NCBI GenBank assembly: GCA_947095585.1
Contig: OX352761.1
Location: forward strand, 130,230,277-130,294,276
Origin: Nephrocerus scutellatus
Lineage: Eukaryota; Arthropoda; Insecta; Diptera; Pipunculidae
DNA length: 64,000 nt
Direction of reading: 5' to 3'
A model generated the notes under the pieces. The model had not been told where the DNA came from. It searched no databases and saw only the letters and a list, made by a program, of their open reading frames with translations. Both the position numbers and the translations under genes were made by a program. Within the stretch, counting starts at the first letter, position 1; the number at the start of each line of letters is the position of its first letter. Shown here piece by piece: positions 47,271 through 60,202 of this stretch.

Positions 47271-48195
47271 GTGTACTGATTTAAAACCTAAATATATTTG
47301 ACTGATATAAATGAAATTTTCACAGTCTATAATACACTAATTACATAATATTTAATTATTGTTTATTGACTTCATTCAACCGAATTATTAACAAGACGTA
47401 AAAGAATAACCAATTGAAGCTATAATTAAACTGAGGTTGAGTCATTTTTGTCATGGTAAATAAATAATAAAAATAGTTGTAATGCATTCAATATTATTTA
47501 TTCGAACTCATTCGAAACGATTGAATATTTTACTTTCAATTAAGGGCCTTTTTTCGCCTGATTGTAATGCAATCATTCCAGTTACAATTTGCGTGAAAAT
47601 TTCATTGAGTTCGATTTGCAGAAAATAACGTAATAAATTATTATCATAATACCCGTATGCATATTTAATAAAATCACTGGCATGCGCTCAGTGCTGTGAC
47701 ATTTTGACAGCCCCAACCAACTCGATAAATTGCATTTGTTTTACGTTAAGCAAATTATTAAAGCAACAAACTATAATGTTATCAAACTTAATGCAATAAA
47801 TATTTTGAACTTCTGCTTATTTTTGAATTGTTGTGACGCATAATTTATAGAGTAGCGTAACAGGTGCCTAGCACCTAGCATGTGCGTAGATCGTCGTTCT
47901 ACTGTGTTAGAATGTACATTCTATGGTGAACAAATATAGAAGTTTGGCAAAAGTCCAACAAATCAATAATTTAATAAAATTCAAACATTTTCGACTCTTT
48001 ATGACTGACAAGCAGCTTGCTTATTGATTGTTTTGTATTGCATTGATTTTTAATCTAAATATTATACCATACGGATGATAATGATTATTTATCTAAAACT
48101 GGCACACGTTTTCCTGCCCTCCCAACATGGTTAACTTGGTACGATAATTGAAGATATTTTGTTTTTGTAATGTTTACGAATATCACGTTATGATT
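47271..48195. other. No feature seen
   Basis: AT-rich, no frame with motifs. Confidence 0.35.
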
Positions 48196-48796
48196 TTTTT
48201 TTAATTTTGGTGGGGACTATTGCCCCATTTATTCGGCTTATTACAAGCTAAAACCTTAGATCATTAAAAACTTGAAACTAAAGACTAAGACTTAAAGCTA
48301 ACTTATAAAGCTAGGGGGAATGGCGGAGGAGATCAACTTTAAGGCAGGAAGTGCTGCGGTTTAAATCAAAAACGGTAAGGTTTACGTTAACCTTTCGCAG
48401 CATACGGGAGATAGGTTCGTTACATTGTACATGGTGCGGTGTGTCGGTAATGTCGGCGGGCATCGTAGATTACGAGGGTTATTTTTAAAGAAAATCGAGT
48501 TGTATAGAGACGCGCAATCGACTGAGCCAAAGAGGAGACGATGCATGAAAAGAATGTCAGCTATGTCTCTGCGTTCTTTTAGGGTTTTCAAGTTAATGAG
48601 GTTGAGGCGGTCTTGGTAAGGAGGCAGTATAAGAGGATTGTCGCCAACCTTGTCGTAGACCTCGAAGAGCAAATTGAAGTAAACGACGTTGGATGCTCTC
48701 GATTCTGAACACATGAACTTGATGATATGGGGACCACGCCTGACTAGCGAGCTCGAGGTGGGGACGGACAAAGGTGATGTAGAGGGATCTGGTCAC
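48196..48796 (-). mobile_element. LINE 3' end (Jockey/CR1-like)
   Basis: On the minus strand: YITFVRPHLELASQAWSPYH, RIESIQRRLLQFALR, then in a shifted frame LPPYQDRLNLINLKTLKERR with DIADILFMHRLL. A 3' untranslated part contains AATAAA ('gccgaataaatggggc') and ends in an A run at about 48196. This is the region after the reverse transcriptase in Jockey/CR1-type LINEs. It abuts the plus-strand RTE-like element starting near 48830. Confidence 0.8.
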
Positions 48797-48829
48797 GTAA
48801 CGGTTGGAAAATTCTTTGGAGGTTCCACA

Positions 48830-49825
48830 AATGACCAGACGAAGTTAGCAGAGTGATAAATCGGCTCAAAAAGTCCTTGGGATCAGATGGGATCCCATTG
48901 GAACTGATTAAAATAGGAGGCCCCACATTACACCAAGCACTCTGACGTAACGGCGAGAGGAACAATCCTCTATAAGTCCATTCAGATACTGGCTTACGCA
49001 GACGATATTGACATCGTTGTTAGAAACCGAAGAGCTGTATAGGAAGCTTTCATCCAGATCGAGCAGACGGCACGAAATCTGGGGCTGCACATAAATGAGA
49101 TCAAAACAAAGTACATGGTGTCCACGCCTGCGATTAGAAGATCCAACATTGGTCCCGCAATTAAAATAGTGGAGCGCGAATTTGAAGTAGTGCAATCCTT
49201 TAACTATCTCGGGTCAACTGCAGCAGCCGATAACAGCATGGAACCAGAAAAACGCGAACGGTTGCTTAAAGCCAAAAAGCCTACTACAGTCCGTCAAGAC
49301 TCTTCAAATCCAGAAATTTAACCATACATCCAAGCTGCTGGTATACAAGATAATGGTCATACCAATACTTACATATGAATCCGAGACTTGGGTGCTTAGC
49401 AAAAATCATTCTGACCTCTTAGCCGCGTTCGAGAGAAAAGTCTTACGTAGAATGGTTGGCCCCGTATGTGAGGAAGGACGATTCCAGAGACTCTATAATG
49501 ATGAGATATACGAGCGTTACCGCGATGTCGACATCGTGAAGAGAACTAAGCTCGGTAGGCTCCGGTGGGCAGGACACCGGACACAGGACATGAGCGAAGA
49601 GGATCCTGCTCGGAAATCCTTTGCGGAAGGATTTATGGAACGCGACAGCGAGGCTGGCCTAGCCTACGCTGGAAGGATGGCATAGACCAGGACGCCCAGA
49701 GTTAAGGGATGCCAAACTGGATGACATCGGCTCGAAATCGAGACCGGTGGAGAGACTTTTTGCGGGAGGCTAGGACCGGACCCCGGTTGCAGAGCCAAAT
49801 ATAAGGATGATAAATGTTCCTGTTG
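48830..49825 (+). mobile_element. RTE-like LINE 3' half
   Basis: Pieces: VSRVINRLKK and SDGIPLELIKIGGPTLHQAL (48840-48940), a deletion, then ILAYADDIDIVVRNRRAV with the YADD box (near 48990), ARNLGLHINE, FEVVQSFNYLGS, and the 110-codon frame 49353-49685 with LTYESETWVLSKNH, AFERKVLRRMVGPVCEE and RLRWAGHR. The 3' end 'ggttgcagagccaaatataa' + 'ggatgat' lies at about 49820. The core between the SDGIP motif and YADD is missing. Orphan copies of this 3' end lie at 0.5 and 16.5 kb. Confidence 0.85.
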
Positions 49826-52434
49826 TTATTAATAATCAAGAAGCTCTAACATAGCTAAATATTTAGTTATTAACCTGGATTCTTAACTAAAATAGAAGGA
49901 ACATGTGAAAAACAAGTAGAATAGCTAAATATTTGATAAAGAAAACTTTATTGGTTGTTAGGACACAATTCAGAATTGTCCATTGAAAATAAAATTTTAT
50001 TATATAATCAGATAATAGTCTGTTTTGGTATATAGCATTGAATAATGGGGTTATACAAAAAAAAAAACGAATGCACAAATTCTACAAACATTTTAAAATA
50101 AACTCCTTTGGGGAATAGTAAATGCCCCCATAATTATTAATTATTATTCAAAACTTATAATTTTTTTTGCCTTAACCGAAATATTGGCAAATATTATTAT
50201 TTTTTAAAACACAATTAAATAAAGTCTATAAATAAGCAATACAATTAAATAAAGTTTTAATAAAAGACTTAAGAAATTAATAATAATCAATATTTATCAT
50301 TAATATTTAAAGGTTGTGTAAAAATTAATTAATATTCATTAAAATAAACTAAAAAATAAAAATAATTAAAGTTAACTTAATTTGACAACTAAAATTCTAC
50401 ATAGTAAAAGCAATAAAGAACATCACAATTCGCAAGACAATTTTAGTTTCTTTCAGATTTTGAAAATGTTTGCAAATTTAGAAAATATTTGCGATTAGTT
50501 CGATTTTAAATGCAATTGCAAACATTCGTCCAACCAGTGATTGTGATTGCTTATTTAAATCCATGTAGGTCAGTGTGCGTGCTGACTATCGGATAATGCA
50601 GATAATTCGAAAATAAATGTTTTGATTTTATTTGACTGGTAATCAACGTTGACAAGCACAATAAACCAACACTGTCCACATTACATAATAATGTTGGAGT
50701 GATTTTGAGGTCACCACAGTATCCTGAACGCTATAGTCTGATTTAAATCAACAAACTATAATACAAACCAGAAGAGATTTCTGAAGCCGCAGACTTCGAA
50801 TCGCTTACTATACTACAAATAGCTGTATTTTGTGTTGTTTTGGCTTTTGCAAAAATTTAAATACAAATGTTTATTTAATAGCTGCTGACAGCTTCCGAAG
50901 AAGTTGAAAGTTAGAAAGTTTTCTATGTCAAACCAAAACTGTTTGTATATTACTAACATTAGAGCTATATAAACAATTGATCAGCCATATTAATAGCGGT
51001 AATGTGTTAAGAAAAGCTTTAACTTCTAATTAGGGTATAATCCTCCACAAAGAAAATAGACCAGATTTAATTTCATCAAGAGGAATATAGTAAAAATGTT
51101 AGAAAAGCCAACCAACAACAAACAAGATTTTTTACTAGTGAAATATTTCAGTCCTAAAGTATTAAAGCTATTTAAATTTTTTGACAAAACTGCAGACGAT
51201 CCCGTCCGAATTATATACAACTTTTTTTTGACTATATAATCTGCATAAGCATACTTAATGTGTGTCATACGGTATAAAAGAATTTAAAGGAATTCCAATT
51301 TGTTGGACTTCCGACACACATGCGTGCTCATAATTACTTCGCCATCCACAGACAAGTCACTTTGTCACACATTTTGCGTAACGAGCATATATGACTTAAT
51401 GTACCAAAATTAATACAATCAGCGCAAACTTACAAAAATGTATCGAAGCGGAAAACTTTGCAAGAAACCGTCGTAACTTAAAAAATTGAATTGGAATAAA
51501 CAAAGACAATAAACTCAGTAATTTACGAGTATTTGGAAAATCCGTTTTTAAATTTTTTTTTGTGTAAAAAAATTCGCCACCGCAGCATAAGTCTACCAAC
51601 AAACTAATAAATTTCATCTTAATTGTTACCCAAAAAGTTGTTTTACGATCTAAGGGCAAAACTTTTTATCATTCTTACCATCAAAATAGAAATAACTGTT
51701 GAAGCACGAAAGAAATACTTTCGTTTTTAAAAAGCAATGTTTTGCAACTTTTTCTATATTTTACGTTAACTGGAGCCCAAATCCAATTTTTTATTTTTTT
51801 TAAATTGTTCCCAACTGGAAATGTTATTTTCAATCCAAAATTATGATTACCATCATTATTGAAGTTAAATGTTGAGTTAGATACTATTGAAGTAAACCTT
51901 CCCACATACAATGAATAATCACAACAATTGTTGGTAATTACGTTTGGTTTGGTAATTTACCGAGGTGAAAGTGTCGTATAGAAACAATTGGGTCATAATG
52001 ATTGTTAAAAGATTGCAGTTGAAATTGAACTTAGCGTACCATTCATTATTGAAGATTGTTATTAACTGCATTGAGGTTTTCGCATGAAAGTACCTGAAAA
52101 GAAAGAAAATAGTCATATTAGTTTTTAAGAAAATATTAACCCGTGGATTTTTTTAGCAATATAACTCTTATTGACAAGTTTAAAACATGATAGATAATTT
52201 TAACAATAATCATTTATAAAAGGGACATAGATAGGTACAACAAGGGTTACTTGATTAGGTGCCTATATATCATAACGTAATGGTAATGGATAGAGTAGAT
52301 TAGACAGTTTTAAGAAATAATCAAAAAATTTATAAGGTACTCAGAAAAGTATGAAATAGGTAAAACATAAATATTAAACAAAATAGTGACACATTCAATC
52401 TTATATATAAAACGAATTTATACGTATATACAGG
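49826..52434. other. Long AT-rich stretch, no gene
   Basis: Very AT-rich, especially 50100-50420. Frames to 87 codons without motifs. Confidence 0.4.
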
Positions 52435-52720
52435 GTGTCCCCTAATTCGTGAACAATAATTTAGGAAATGATTCTTGGGCATATTCTTAAAAAAATCGTT
52501 CTACAGTAATGGTCAATCTCTAATGTTGACATCATTTATCGGGAATTTAAGAAGAAGCTTACTTTGTTGTACCCGGACCCATGTGAACACAAATTGCTCT
52601 GTTAATACATTATGGTAGAAACCGCGTTTAGGATTTCATTTTTAGAAGAAATACTAGCCTTTGTAACTCTTATATCAACAGTCACTGCTATTCAAAATGT
52701 CAGAAGCAACAATATCCTAC
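52435..52720 (+). repeat. Fragment related to the CAGGGTGT element
   Basis: 'tatacagggtgtcccctaatt' style start, then 'aggaaatgattctt', a run of a's with 'atcgtt', and later 'gtaactctt' and 'acagtcactgctattcaaaa'. These follow the order of the left arm of the 24-26 kb element ('gaggtgattcctt', 'gtaactcttgaacg', 'ggtcactgttgg') although bases differ widely. No matching right end was found. Confidence 0.4.
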
Positions 52721-54023
52721 ATCAGAAACAGACTTATTGTCCATTTAACTAAAATTAATCTTGGATGGATTTCTCATGCAATAAATAAACTGCTGATAAC
52801 ATGACCAACTTTTCTACATTCTCTTTACTCATTTTTCAACATAACATGATATCTAAAAATATGATCATTACTGCACGTATTGCATGACTGCAATAAATAA
52901 ATTCAATAAATATCGCAGAAAAAAACTTGGATCTTCTTCGGTACTCCATCAAATTTCATGCCCGTCTCATACAGCAAAAGTTAAGTTCCTGCATTCTTTA
53001 TAAGGCTTGCTTTACGCAACTATTCACAACCGTTAAAACAAGATTCTCAAGGTACTTCAATTCTACTATAGCAATAAATTACAATACGTTTTAAGTCCCA
53101 CGGATACAAGTTTTTATTTAGATATCAATATCTATTAAACCTTTTCCATTATATAATTACGAAGAAAGTTCATCCATTAATTAATTAATTAAAACATTCA
53201 AAGTGTGTGCTCATTTGATGCTAGCCAACATGACACAGACGATGTAGTCACCCCTCTGAGCAAACCGCCAATTAAATTAGCCTGCAATCGCGCAACTCAG
53301 GCGCACTTAATTGAATTATAAGCATTTTGTTATGTGTGTAGCACAGCGGCACGAGACTTTTGATGACTAAATTAATAAACTCGACAAACATAAACATTGC
53401 AATAACTTACCAAGCATTGTTTTTGCAAATATACGAGTATAATCAATGAAACTAACCATTTTTTTAATCGAAAAAAAACAACCCATAAAAATTAAAATTT
53501 TTCATCTAAATTCTCTAATCGCAGAAATTGATATGGGAGCCCCTCGATCCTGGGCCATTTTTTTTTTATTGTAGGAGAAAATCATCGAAACAAACATTTG
53601 ACATCAGATGTTAAAATTGAAAAAGCTCAGATCATTTTATTCTGAGCACTTAGAGCACGCTCATACTCTGAGCAAATAAGAAACACGAACATTTATCTTG
53701 AGAACTCTTTGACTGCTCTGAACTAATTTATGAAAACGCCAAATGACAGAATATTGTGAAAACTTGTTGTTCTATCTGTAAGTTGATATCGACAACAAAA
53801 AAAACGACATCAATAAAAATACAATTCAGTATATAATAAAAATGTAAGTTGAAGTAAGCATAAAACATGTATGTCTCGTTTCATTTGCTGGGTTCATTTG
53901 TGCGTGCGCTAAGATTTCTCTCTCTCTCTCCACCACCAACAAAACCATGCAGCGCAGCCGACTGCGCAGCACACACCGCACAAAGTCCATAAAGGGCGAC
54001 GAATATCTGATGCCAGTACAGAT
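52721..54023. other. No feature seen
   Basis: AT-rich; no frame with motifs. Confidence 0.35.
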
Positions 54024-54390
54024 ATTTAAAAAATGTATAAGGGCCTTGCGGCCGAACCCGGGACCCGATCACTACCAAATTTTCGAAAAAGTATTGTTTA
54101 TTGTGTATACACATGTGTGTAAAATTTGAAGAAAATCGGGTAAATTTTTTAAAATTTTTGTTTGGGAGCCCCCCGACCCCGCAGCCCGAGGGGCCTCAAA
54201 ATTTAATAGAAAGTGTTGTCTCCGGAAATACGCAAGTGTACAAAATTTCAATAAAATCGGCCCATGGGAAGTGGGTTAAAAATTGATCGCAAGAATCCAC
54301 GACAGACGACCGACCGACGACCGACCGACGACCGACCGACGACCCACGGGCAAGTGAAGTTAATATAGAGAATTTAAAAATGGAATCGGT
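54024..54390 (+). repeat. Dispersed Helitron-associated repeat, copy 4 (most complete)
   Basis: Order: 'gcggccgaacccgggacccg', 'acacatgtgtgtaaaatttg', 'aagaaaatcggg', a C-rich segment (agccccccgaccccgcagcc), 'aaatttaatagaaagtgttg', 'gtgggttaaaaattgatcgc', the GACC-type microsatellite, then 'gggcaagtgaagttaatata' and 'tttaaaaatgg'. It defines the order used to recognise the copies at 4.4 and 9.4-10.3 kb. Confidence 0.7.
54301..54344. repeat. (GACC/GAC)n microsatellite
   Basis: Units gacc gacc gac repeat with an 11 bp higher-order period (cgaccgaccga). It occupies the place of the tctg run in the 9.8 kb copy. Confidence 0.9.
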
Positions 54391-55634
54391 TAGTGAAAAA
54401 ATCCACAAAAGATTACAGCTTTCTGCATATATCCGATCTTTGACCAGACACGCTGTAGCTTGGCGGCCTTTTTTTCCAGTTAAGTTTTATTAATATTCGT
54501 TAATTGTCAAATCGCATGTGTGCAGCAAATTTAAAATACTCGTAACATGCACCATCAGGGAGATTCATTAGCACTCTGAACTATGATGAAAGTCGAGATC
54601 AAAATTGAGTTTTTCTATCTTACGAGTGTGTTAAGAAAGGCCCATGTATTTGATCCTAACAATTGGATTGTTGGCAAATGCTGATTTGAAGAAAAATTTG
54701 TCCATTTAGTTGGAATAAATAATATGGGCGGACGGTGGAAAACTTTTAGACAACTTTGCACAATATGCAATTGAGGCCTGGCAAATTAGATTAATTCAGC
54801 GCAAGCACATTCTATTATTCTGTTTTCTAGGCCAAAAGACTCGAATGTGCTCAAAACCTATAATTCGTTTTTGCAGGAATGCACTTCGCACCAAACATTG
54901 CAGTTCACAGCTATACTAATGGCGGCTTAATGGTAAATGGTGTGGTGTTAAACGCATACAAAATATTTAAACGCAACAACACCAAGAGGGTAAAGAGAGA
55001 AAAGTGCCGACAAATAGAAATCATGAATCATGTATTAACTCAGCATATATACATATGGTACATACATATTTTAAGTATCAAATAAGTTTATGGCAGAATG
55101 TCGAAGATATTTCTATTTTAATAATATAAGCAATGAAGCGATCAAATAAGATGCTGTAACCTTCGGTTGGTAATTAATTTCAATAATGTGCGTTATACGC
55201 GGTTGTAATAATACATATTATCAAATTGTAATTCCCAAGCCACTGACAAAATCCGCGTGATTATTTGTGATTTCACGGAGCACATTTTAAGCTATTGGTC
55301 CGTCAAATAAGTTATATTTTATTGGAAAGCACTAAAAATAATTTTTTAGTTATGTTTTATATGAATATTGCTAATTGCTATCTATACAACAATCTAACAT
55401 AACTACGTCTCGTACAGTGATGATTGAGTTGTCAAATGGAAGTTATTGATGTAAAGTAAAACAAAAATAAAATCGATTTCCCAATTTCCTGTGGAAAATG
55501 CATTTACAAGGCAAAATAAGAAATTTTGATGAATTTTTCACGATATTGAGGTAGGTAGTAGGTTAACGTTTGTGTTCCGTGCTTTATTATTAAAGTTTGT
55601 TTAGTGTTCATCTCGTTCTTCATTTGATAAGATG
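54391..55634. other. No feature seen
   Basis: AT-rich; short frames only. Confidence 0.35.
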
Positions 55635-56837
55635 TCACGAACAAAACCGCACGGGTCATCTAGTTGTTAGTAATAAGTTCTCTCAGTATGAAATATGTGC
55701 CTCATAAACATATCCTGATGACTGATTACAAAATTATTATATATCGTAAATTTGTGACTTGAATTATTTTATGTAGTTGTGTTGGTGCGTGTGATTTTTT
55801 GCATAGGTAAACCATTTTACATACCAATTGTTTACTAAGTAGAAAATCTATGCTGTCAAGAATGTTCGACATAGAGTATTGCAGTATTTGGCCCTGTTGA
55901 AGCCCACGGCGGTGCGGCAACCGCTTAATGGGATGATTTTACGGGAGTACACAATATTGTCGGCATAAAAAATGGATTTTTATGAAACTAAACTCCTTTT
56001 TGTACAGCTAATTCAGTGTCTAGCCTGAATTACAACTATCCATATGACGAGCTGAAGAGCTACGCTCTACTATCTTAATAAATTGCAGACATATCAACAT
56101 GTTGGTAACTTTTTGTAATATAAATTCCTTCTCTTAATAGTAGGTAATCTGAGAAGACAGCCATCCTTTTGTTATTGAATAAAGAAGAAGCATTATTTTT
56201 TCTTCAACCTTCAGCCTTAACCTTTCGAGCACCTAGTCTCGATGGTGGCCTACAAATACTTAATTTTGTTTTGCATAAAGAACTTGTAATTTCTCTATCA
56301 CAAACAAGCCGCTTGAAGCGACACGGTGCTCTTAAAAAACAACCAAATGTGCCAAAAAGTGACGACTTCTCGTGAAAATTTGTTATAATTAAAATAAATA
56401 ATGAATGAATTATTTTTATTTCTGCGGATTATTTGCCGATTGTGCACATAATTTTTTTTAAATATGAACTTATTACATGAAGCTATGGCTACCTGGATAC
56501 TTGGTAGTTTTAAGAAACAAAAAATAATGAGGCTATTTTTTGTAAAATTCTATAGGTAAGAAATGTGAAAAAGTAATTTTATCTTATTGTTCTTAATATA
56601 AAAAATTAAACTTTGTCTGTATGTCTGTATCACGTATGTCTGTTCACGCTTAACTCGCAGACCGTTCATCCGGTATGGAATTTGTGGGGTTAGTGTAGTA
56701 GTGGTGTGGAGGAGGTTGACATGGTTGATGGCTAGGTAAAGTTTGCATGAGATTGACCCAAAGACTGTGCGTTTGATTAATAGTGCTAATATATGATGGG
56801 TGGGGGAGGGGGCGTATCTCAACCTGGGTCTTGGAGG
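55635..56837 (+). repeat. 1,203 bp tandem repeat, unit 1
   Basis: Starts 'tcacgaacaaaaccgcacgg' with 'gtcatctag' at 55655-55663, and is followed directly by an almost identical unit. Inside are a (gtctgtat)-type run and 'gaccgttcatccggtatgg', typical of non-coding insect transposon sequence. The CTAG after a GC-rich run followed by T looks like a Helitron 3' terminus. Short frames of 60-90 codons occur in both units but lack motifs. Confidence 0.9.
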
Positions 56838-58040
56838 TCACGATCAAAACCGCACGGGTCATCTAGTTGTTAGTAATAAGTTCTCTCAGTATGAAATATG
56901 TGCCTCATAAACATATCCTGATGACTGATTACAAAATTATTATATATCGTAAATTTGTGACTTGAATTATTTTATGTAGTTGTGTTGGTGCGTGTGATTT
57001 TTTGCATAGGTAAACCATTTTACATACCAATTGTTTACTAAGTAGAAAATCTATGCTGTCAAGAATGTTCGACATAGAGTATTGCAGTATTTGGCCCTGT
57101 TGAAGCCCACGGCGGTGCGGCAACCGCTTAATGGGATAATTTTACGGGGGTACACAATATTGTCGGCATAAAAAATGGATTTTTATGAAACTAAACTCCT
57201 TTTTGTACAGCTAATTCAGTGTCTAGCCTGAATTACAACTATCCATATGACGAGCTGAAGAGCTACGCTCTACTATCTTAATAAATTGCAGACATATCAA
57301 CATGTTGGTAACTTTTTGTAATATAAATTCCTTCTCTTAATAGTAGGTAATCTGAGAAGACAGCCATCCTTTTGTTATTGAATAAAGAAGAAGCATTATT
57401 TTTTCTTCAACCTTCAGCCTTAACCTTTCGAGCACCTAGTCTCGATGGTGGCCTACAAATACTTAATTTTGTTTTGCATAAAGAACTTGTAATTTCTCTA
57501 AAACAAACAAGCCGCTTGAAGCGACACGGTGCTCTTAAAAAACAACCAAATGTGCCAAAAAGTGACGACTTCTCGTGAAAATTTGTTATAATTAAAATAA
57601 ATAATGAATGAATTATTTTTATTTCTGCGGATTATTTGCCGATTGTGCACATAATTTTTTTTAAATATGAACTTATTACATGAAGCTATGGCTACCTGGA
57701 TACTTGGTAGTTTTAAGAAACAAAAAATAATGAGGCTATTTTTTGTAAAATTCTATAGGTAAGAAATGTGAAAAAGTAATTTTATCTTATTGTTCTTAAT
57801 ATAAAAAATTAAACTTTGTCTGTATGTCTGTATCACGTATGTCTGTTCACGCTTAACTCGCAGACCGTTCATCCGGTATGGGATTTGTGGGGTTAGTGTA
57901 GTAGTGGTGTGGAGGAGGTTGACATGGTTGATGGCTAGGTAAAGTTTGCATGAGATTGACCATAAGACTGTGCGTTTGATTAATAGTGCTAATATATGAT
58001 GGGTGGGGCAGGGGGCGTATCTCAACCTGGGTCTTGGAGG
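56838..58040 (+). repeat. 1,203 bp tandem repeat, unit 2
   Basis: Aligns with unit 1 without a gap; only a handful of substitutions were seen (for example near 57139, 57502 and 57960). It ends 'gtcttggaggtca', then sequence changes to a short minisatellite. Confidence 0.9.
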
Positions 58041-58049
58041 TCAGTTTTG

Positions 58050-58130
58050 GGGTGGTGGTAGTGTGGTGGGAACAGTGTGGTGGGAACAGTGTGGTGGGGG
58101 TAGCCAGGCAACGCTGGGTATTTCAGCTAG
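58050..58130 (+). repeat. GTGGTGGG minisatellite and Helitron-like 3' end
   Basis: 'cagtgtggtgggaa' repeats three times, followed by 'ggtagccaggcaacgctggg' and 'tatttcagctag' + T. The CCAG...CTGG mini-hairpin about 10 bp before CTAG|T fits a Helitron 3' end. Confidence 0.5.
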
Positions 58131-58289
58131 TTATGAAATATTGTTGTTTGAAATATGAGCGAATTGTAAATATTTCTAAAATAATAGGGCTCATATTACA
58201 TTTTGTATGTATATATTATTAACTTTTCGTTTATTTTCTGATTCTTGACATTTGGGACACTGTGCAATTGCTTAAAAATAAGGCCGTTA

Positions 58290-58455
58290 AAGATACGTAT
58301 TGGTAAAATTAAAAAAAAGGCTCACTGAGATTTAAACCTGTTCCAGTATGCTATTGCACAGTACCGAGAGAAAAAAATACTTAAAAATCTGGGTCGACTC
58401 GAACCCGAGACTTCTACACCTCCTCTACCTCTGACTGATGAGTCATATATAGGCA
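58290..58455 (-). mobile_element. Possible second tRNA-derived SINE
   Basis: On the minus strand 'gtcagaggtagagg' and, about 20 bp later, 'gggttcgagtcgaccc' resemble an A box and a good B box (GGTTCGAGTC), followed by an AT-rich body. It shares no body sequence with the other SINE family and is present once, so it could also be a tRNA pseudogene. Confidence 0.35.
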
Positions 58456-59554
58456 TAGAGAAATAGGTATCACCCCGATTGTCTTAAAATAAATGGGGAA
58501 ATAAACAAAAATTTAAATACTCGTACTTTGAAAACTTCGGAAATTAAGGTGGTTCGCGATTTTTCCTATTTTTTGACAAGTCTCTTTATAACTTGATGTA
58601 ATTTAAGTCCTTTCAGACATTCAAATTTTAACAAATATTATACTCTTAGTTGTGATAGATTCATGGAAAATAGACAATAGTCAAAAAACTAACGCGTCCA
58701 AATCAACTCAGTTTAAGTGCTATCGCGAAAGTAACCTTATGGTGTCAAACATTTTCCCAATCCAGTTTCTATTTTCGATATCAGTGGCAACCATATTAAA
58801 ATTGATAACAGCTCCATATCCACGTGTTGTTTGACTTTATCTATGTGTATATGTATTCTATTTGCGATAAATGTGATTAAAAATGCTTTCAATTATTTAT
58901 TTGTACCGCTGCGAACACTTTATCTGTTGTTTTTAAACAGTTCAACGATAACCAATAGTACTCAGGTCAGCTTACAGTCATATTTATTAAATGAATTATT
59001 TATTGCTTTGTATGTCTGTTTTCGCCACTGAACTGATTGAAATGTCAAAAAGCCAACTAATAGAAGTTCTTAACAAGCCCGCATGCAGGAATACAGCAAA
59101 ATAATATTCAATCTAAATATTGGAAACCGAAACGTATTTTGTCAATTTATCAAATCAGTTGTTGCTTGTTGGACAGCCGACGCTACATTCAACTGTACAT
59201 ATATACACTAATAAATAAATAATTGAATAAGCGATTTGTTGTGCACAAAATTATTATATGGTTGCGTTTTTGTGATTTGTTTATTTTACTTTTGTCCATT
59301 GATTTCCCCTGAATTTTCCACTGACGATATATTAGCTATTTGTTTTCTCGGCACGCATTGGGATGGAAATGTATCAGGGAAGTCATTTTCGTTTCCCTTG
59401 ATTTAACAGTTCACTCAGTAAGTGTTGTTACAATTCTATGTGAAATATATAATGTGAAATGCATTGCTGAAGGAAGTACTTTTAGGCAAGGGTTAAGTGA
59501 AACGATTCAGCCTTTGTTTTAGAAACTTAAATTTTAAGATCCTTTAGTATGTAT
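58456..59554. other. No feature seen
   Basis: AT-rich; frames to 66 codons without motifs. Confidence 0.35.
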
Positions 59555-60060
59555 ACACTTTATCTTTAAAAAAGTTCTCAAAGCTTGGCAAAAAGTAATT
59601 GGATCCAATATAAGTCCCAAATTGAACATATGACTTCCAGACGGGTTATATCCTGTAAGTAAGCCGACTAGGCTCCGACAGTTCCTTCTGGATATTACCA
59701 AAATAAAGTTAGCGGTGTTTTTGTTCGGCCTATCCACAAAGTTCTTGGTTGTTCTACATGTATTTATGGAGTAGCAACGTTGTTCCTGTTCGGCTTTCAT
59801 ACATTTTCGAATACCAATATTTAAGCTTGCTTGACTCAAGCCTAACATTTGTTCCGTACCAGTAAGAATATCGTAAGAACCACTTTTTGCAAGTGCATCA
59901 GCAAATTAATTTCCTTTTATTCCTGTATGTCCCGGAACCCAGATAAGAGTGACGGAATTCCATCTTGAAATAGAGTTAAGTCTTCTCTTACATTCTAGAA
60001 CAATCTTCGAATTAACTTAATGTGTTTCCAGTGCTAGTACACCAGCTTGGTCGTCACTAC
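59555..60060 (-). pseudogene. LINE RNase H fragment
   Basis: On the minus strand: AGVLALETHKVNSKIVLECK near 60040-59985, SRWNSVTLIWVPGHTGIKGN near 59970-59910, FADALAKSGS, then a 104-codon frame GLSQASLNIGIRKCM... with TGYNPSGSHMFNLGL. The 'WVPGHTGIKGNExADALAK' series is the RNase H domain of LINEs of the I/R1/LOA-like groups. It differs in sequence from copies A-C, so it is a different LINE family. No reverse transcriptase is attached: the SINE starts just upstream. Confidence 0.8.
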
Positions 60061-60202
60061 ATATTGCAAAGTTTCCTTGTATCTTTTAAAGACAGCCCAG
60101 CCCTTTTGAAATATGTTTCCATGCCTACTCTTATTCTCATAATGCCAGACTTATTCCTGCGATGTCGACATATAGCTTTGACCGCATTCATCTGAATAAC
60201 TA

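Noticed and set aside
56550..56822. 90-codon minus frame present in both 1,203 bp units
   Set aside because: Conserved only because the units are near-identical copies; the sequence is typical of non-coding transposon DNA and has no motif.
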